Origin: Planctomycetota bacterium
Lineage (GTDB): Bacteria > Planctomycetota > Planctomycetia > Pirellulales > Pirellulaceae
NCBI GenBank assembly: GCA_024277285.1
Contig: JAJRVM010000086.1
Span: forward strand, 1 to 24,592
Direction: 5' to 3'
DNA length: 24,592 nt
The position numbers were made by a program, and so were the translations under genes. This document shows positions 22,589 through 24,592 of this stretch, in pieces; position 1 is the first letter of the stretch, and every line of letters begins with the position of its first letter. The notes beneath the pieces are model-generated. The model did not search any database and was not told where the DNA came from. It worked only from the letters and a program-made list of their open reading frames with translations.

Positions 22589-23030
22589 CTTGCAAACCTA
22601 TGATTGGGAGTAGTTTAAAGCGTTATTCTTGTCTTGACCGTGGAGGGCCGCAGCGTTCTGGGGGACGCCGCCGACGACGAACCAAGAGGATTTCGCGTGC
22701 ATCCCCCTTCTTGGACGCCGCCCGATGCCACATTAGAGTTTACCTCTATCGAGTTTGGCACTGGTCGTATCGAGTTAGGCAATAGACACTTCAGGCGATC
22801 GGCACTGGACACGCACCGTTTTTCCAGGAATCGTGGGCCGCTCAGTACGATCCGGCACTCCACACGGGACTGGCGGCACTCGCTCGGCGAGCGGAACGGT
22901 CGTTAGGTTGTAACATGCGGTCCCTGCGGCGCGCACGGGGTTTCCGCAGATTTTACCGAAGAAAACGCCGCACTCGCCAGCCTCGCATTCCAGCGGGCTT
23001 GGGGAAGACGCGTGGAATGGTTGTGAAAAA
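22589..23030. other. Divergent spacer between the TAXI gene and tex
   Basis: This 442-bp spacer should hold promoters for both flanking genes. The only structure I noticed is a loose direct repeat of TATCGAGTT(T/A)GGCA at about 22747 and 22768. Short open frames on both strands have no recognisable signature. Confidence 0.5.
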
Positions 23031-24592
23031 ATGAACATATGCCAATACGAATGTTTCGATTTTGAAGACGTGATCCAGCGGATCGCGACCGTCGTTGGCT
23101 GTACGACTGCACAGGTGCGGGCAGCGGCTGAATTGCTGGACGCGGGCAACACGCTACCTTTTATCGCTCGTTATCGCAAAGAGGCAACTCGTGGCTTGGA
23201 CGAAATTGCACTGCGCGGCATTGAGGATGCGTTGGCGGACGCCCGGAAACTGGCGCAACGCAAAGGGACCATCCTGAAGACAATTGATCAGCAAGGACTG
23301 TTGACCGACTCGCTCCGGCGAACGATTGAAGAATGTGGGGATAAGAAGGAATTGGAGGACATTTATCTACCCTTTAAGCCAAAACGCCGCACGCGCGCAA
23401 CGATCGCGCGCGAACGAGGGCTGGGACCTTTGGCGGATATTCTTCACCAGCAGCAGCCACTCGAACGGTCCCGCGCTGATTTAGTGCAGCCTTTCATTTC
23501 GATCGAAAACGAAGTGCCGGACGAACAGGCAGCCTTGCAAGGGGCGTGTGATATCGTCGCGGAACGCTGGTCGGAAGATGCGGCGACGCGCAGCTGGCTG
23601 TTCAAGCAGGCCACTCACGCTGGCAACCTGGCAGCGCGTGCCCGGCGTGGTAAAGCAGATCCCGCCAGCAAGTTCGCCATGTACTTCGACTATCAGGAAC
23701 CGGTCAAACGCGTCGCATCGCATCGTTTGTTGGCCATGAAACGAGGAGAAGCGGAAGGCACGTTGAGTATCAGCTTGAAAATGGATGACCGCGAGATATT
23801 GCAAACACTGCACCGCCAGTGGATCACCAACGAACAATTCGCATTTGTCGCCGAACTGCGTGCTGCCGCGATCGATTGCTACGAACGCCTGCTCCTGCCG
23901 GCCACTGAATCTGCGGTTCTGCAACAGTGCAAGGAGCAGGCTGATGGAGTTGCCATCACGGTGTTCGCCAAAAACCTGCGTGACTTACTGCTGGCACCAC
24001 CTGGCGGGCAGTTCGTGACAATCGGCATCGATCCCGGTTTTCGCACGGGTTGCAAAGTTGCCGTCGTCGACGGTACCGGTAAGTACGTCGACCATGCGAC
24101 TATCTTTCCAACGCCTCCCAAAAACGACACGGACGGAGCCGCCAAGACGTTGCGGCAGCTGATCGCGAAATACAACGCGAAACTAATTGCCATTGGCAAT
24201 GGCACCGCGTCGCGTGAAACCGATGCGTTCGTGACGGACATGCTGCGTGATGACCACGTCGATATTACCAAAGTCGTAGTCAGCGAATCAGGCGCTTCGA
24301 TCTATTCGGCCAGCGAATCGGCGGCGCGCGAGTACCCCGAACTGGATGTGGTCGTGCGCGGGGCAATCAGCATCGCTCACCGACTGCAAGACCCGTTGGC
24401 CGAACTAGTGAAAATCGATCCGAAATCGATCGGCGTCGGCCAGTACCAACACGATGTCAACCAAGTTGAGTTGCGGAAGTGTCTTGATCGAGAAGTCGAG
24501 TCATGTGTGAATTCGGTAGGCGTTGACTTGAATACATCGAGCGCAGAGCTACTGGCACATGTAGCAGGAATCGGCACCAAATTGGCCCAACG
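23031..24592 (+). CDS. tex: Tex family RNA-binding transcription accessory protein (partial, C-terminus off the edge)
   Basis: This is the first 520 residues of a Tex/YhgF protein (full family members are about 720-800 residues); the gene continues past the right edge. The N-terminal helical region contains LLDAGNTLPFIARYRKEATRGLDE in pieces typical of Tex (FIARYRKE, LDE). A YqgF-like RNase H-fold domain begins at TIGIDPGFRTGCKVAVVD. The conserved GNGTASRETD and SESGASIYSASE follow, then RGAISIAHRLQDPLAELVKIDP and GVGQYQHDV, where the helix-hairpin-helix region starts. The S1 RNA-binding domain would lie beyond the window. Tex proteins act in transcription or RNA turnover. ATG at 23031 gives the expected N-terminus but its ribosome site is weak. 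No frameshift is seen across the 1562 bp. Confidence 0.95.
   Translation, partial: MNICQYECFDFEDVIQRIATVVGCTTAQVRAAAELLDAGNTLPFIARYRKEATRGLDEIALRGIEDALADARKLAQRKGTILKTIDQQGLLTDSLRRTIEECGDKKELEDIYLPFKPKRRTRATIARERGLGPLADILHQQQPLERSRADLVQPFISIENEVPDEQAALQGACDIVAERWSEDAATRSWLFKQATHAGNLAARARRGKADPASKFAMYFDYQEPVKRVASHRLLAMKRGEAEGTLSISLKMDDREILQTLHRQWITNEQFAFVAELRAAAIDCYERLLLPATESAVLQQCKEQADGVAITVFAKNLRDLLLAPPGGQFVTIGIDPGFRTGCKVAVVDGTGKYVDHATIFPTPPKNDTDGAAKTLRQLIAKYNAKLIAIGNGTASRETDAFVTDMLRDDHVDITKVVVSESGASIYSASESAAREYPELDVVVRGAISIAHRLQDPLAELVKIDPKSIGVGQYQHDVNQVELRKCLDREVESCVNSVGVDLNTSSAELLAHVAGIGTKLAQ

Noticed and set aside
22615..22906. Small open frames on both strands in the TAXI-tex spacer
   Set aside because: They overlap each other, contain the loose TATCGAGTT repeat, and have no ribosome site or recognisable pattern.

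Overview
The window looks like chromosomal DNA from a planctomycete, probably of the Pirellulales. This is inferred from family content, not from a marker gene. The signs are a secreted PQQ-like beta-propeller protein starting WPQFRGP after its signal peptide, a Tat-exported Gfo/Idh/MocA oxidoreductase, a large secreted HEAT-repeat protein, many GTG or weakly led starts, and long spacers with structured repeats. Fourteen protein genes are supported. I saw no rRNA, tRNA, CRISPR array, transposase or prophage gene.

Layout. Positions 1-3100 carry two minus-strand genes: a methyltransferase resembling 3-hydroxypalmitate methyl ester (PhcB-like) enzymes and the secreted beta-propeller protein. From 3.4 to 5.5 kb are an acyl-lipid desaturase and a PilZ protein on the plus strand, separated by a 0.6 kb repeat-rich spacer. 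From 13.1 down to 5.5 kb is a five-gene minus-strand run: Tat Gfo/Idh, HEAT protein, cytosolic Gfo/Idh, URO-D family protein, and an Nramp-like transporter lacking the canonical metal motifs. This may be a catabolic or uptake unit for an unknown small molecule.

From 13.48 to 19.86 kb is the most striking unit: two translationally coupled genes (ATGA overlap). The first is a soluble M48-type zinc peptidase with a possible TerB-like tail. The second is a 1716-residue protein with a degenerate kinase-like N-terminus, a DUF4011-like region, a complete SF1 helicase core, and a C-terminal Vsr/DUF559-like nuclease fold with an apparent catalytic Asp-to-Asn change. It resembles the architecture of anti-phage helicases but matches no named system that I know.

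Downstream, another 0.7 kb repeat-rich spacer is followed on the minus strand by a neelaredoxin-type superoxide reductase, with an FNR-like palindrome in its leader, and by a doubly membrane-anchored TAXI solute-binding protein. The plus-strand tex gene runs off the right edge.

Two layers of non-coding structure stand out. One is a 162-bp dispersed repeat with 16-bp inverted arms, present twice, each time downstream of a plus-strand gene and preceded by a smaller shared motif. The other is a series of short tandem duplications with unit length 13-16 bp (often exactly 15), nearly all in spacers or at the very end of a gene.
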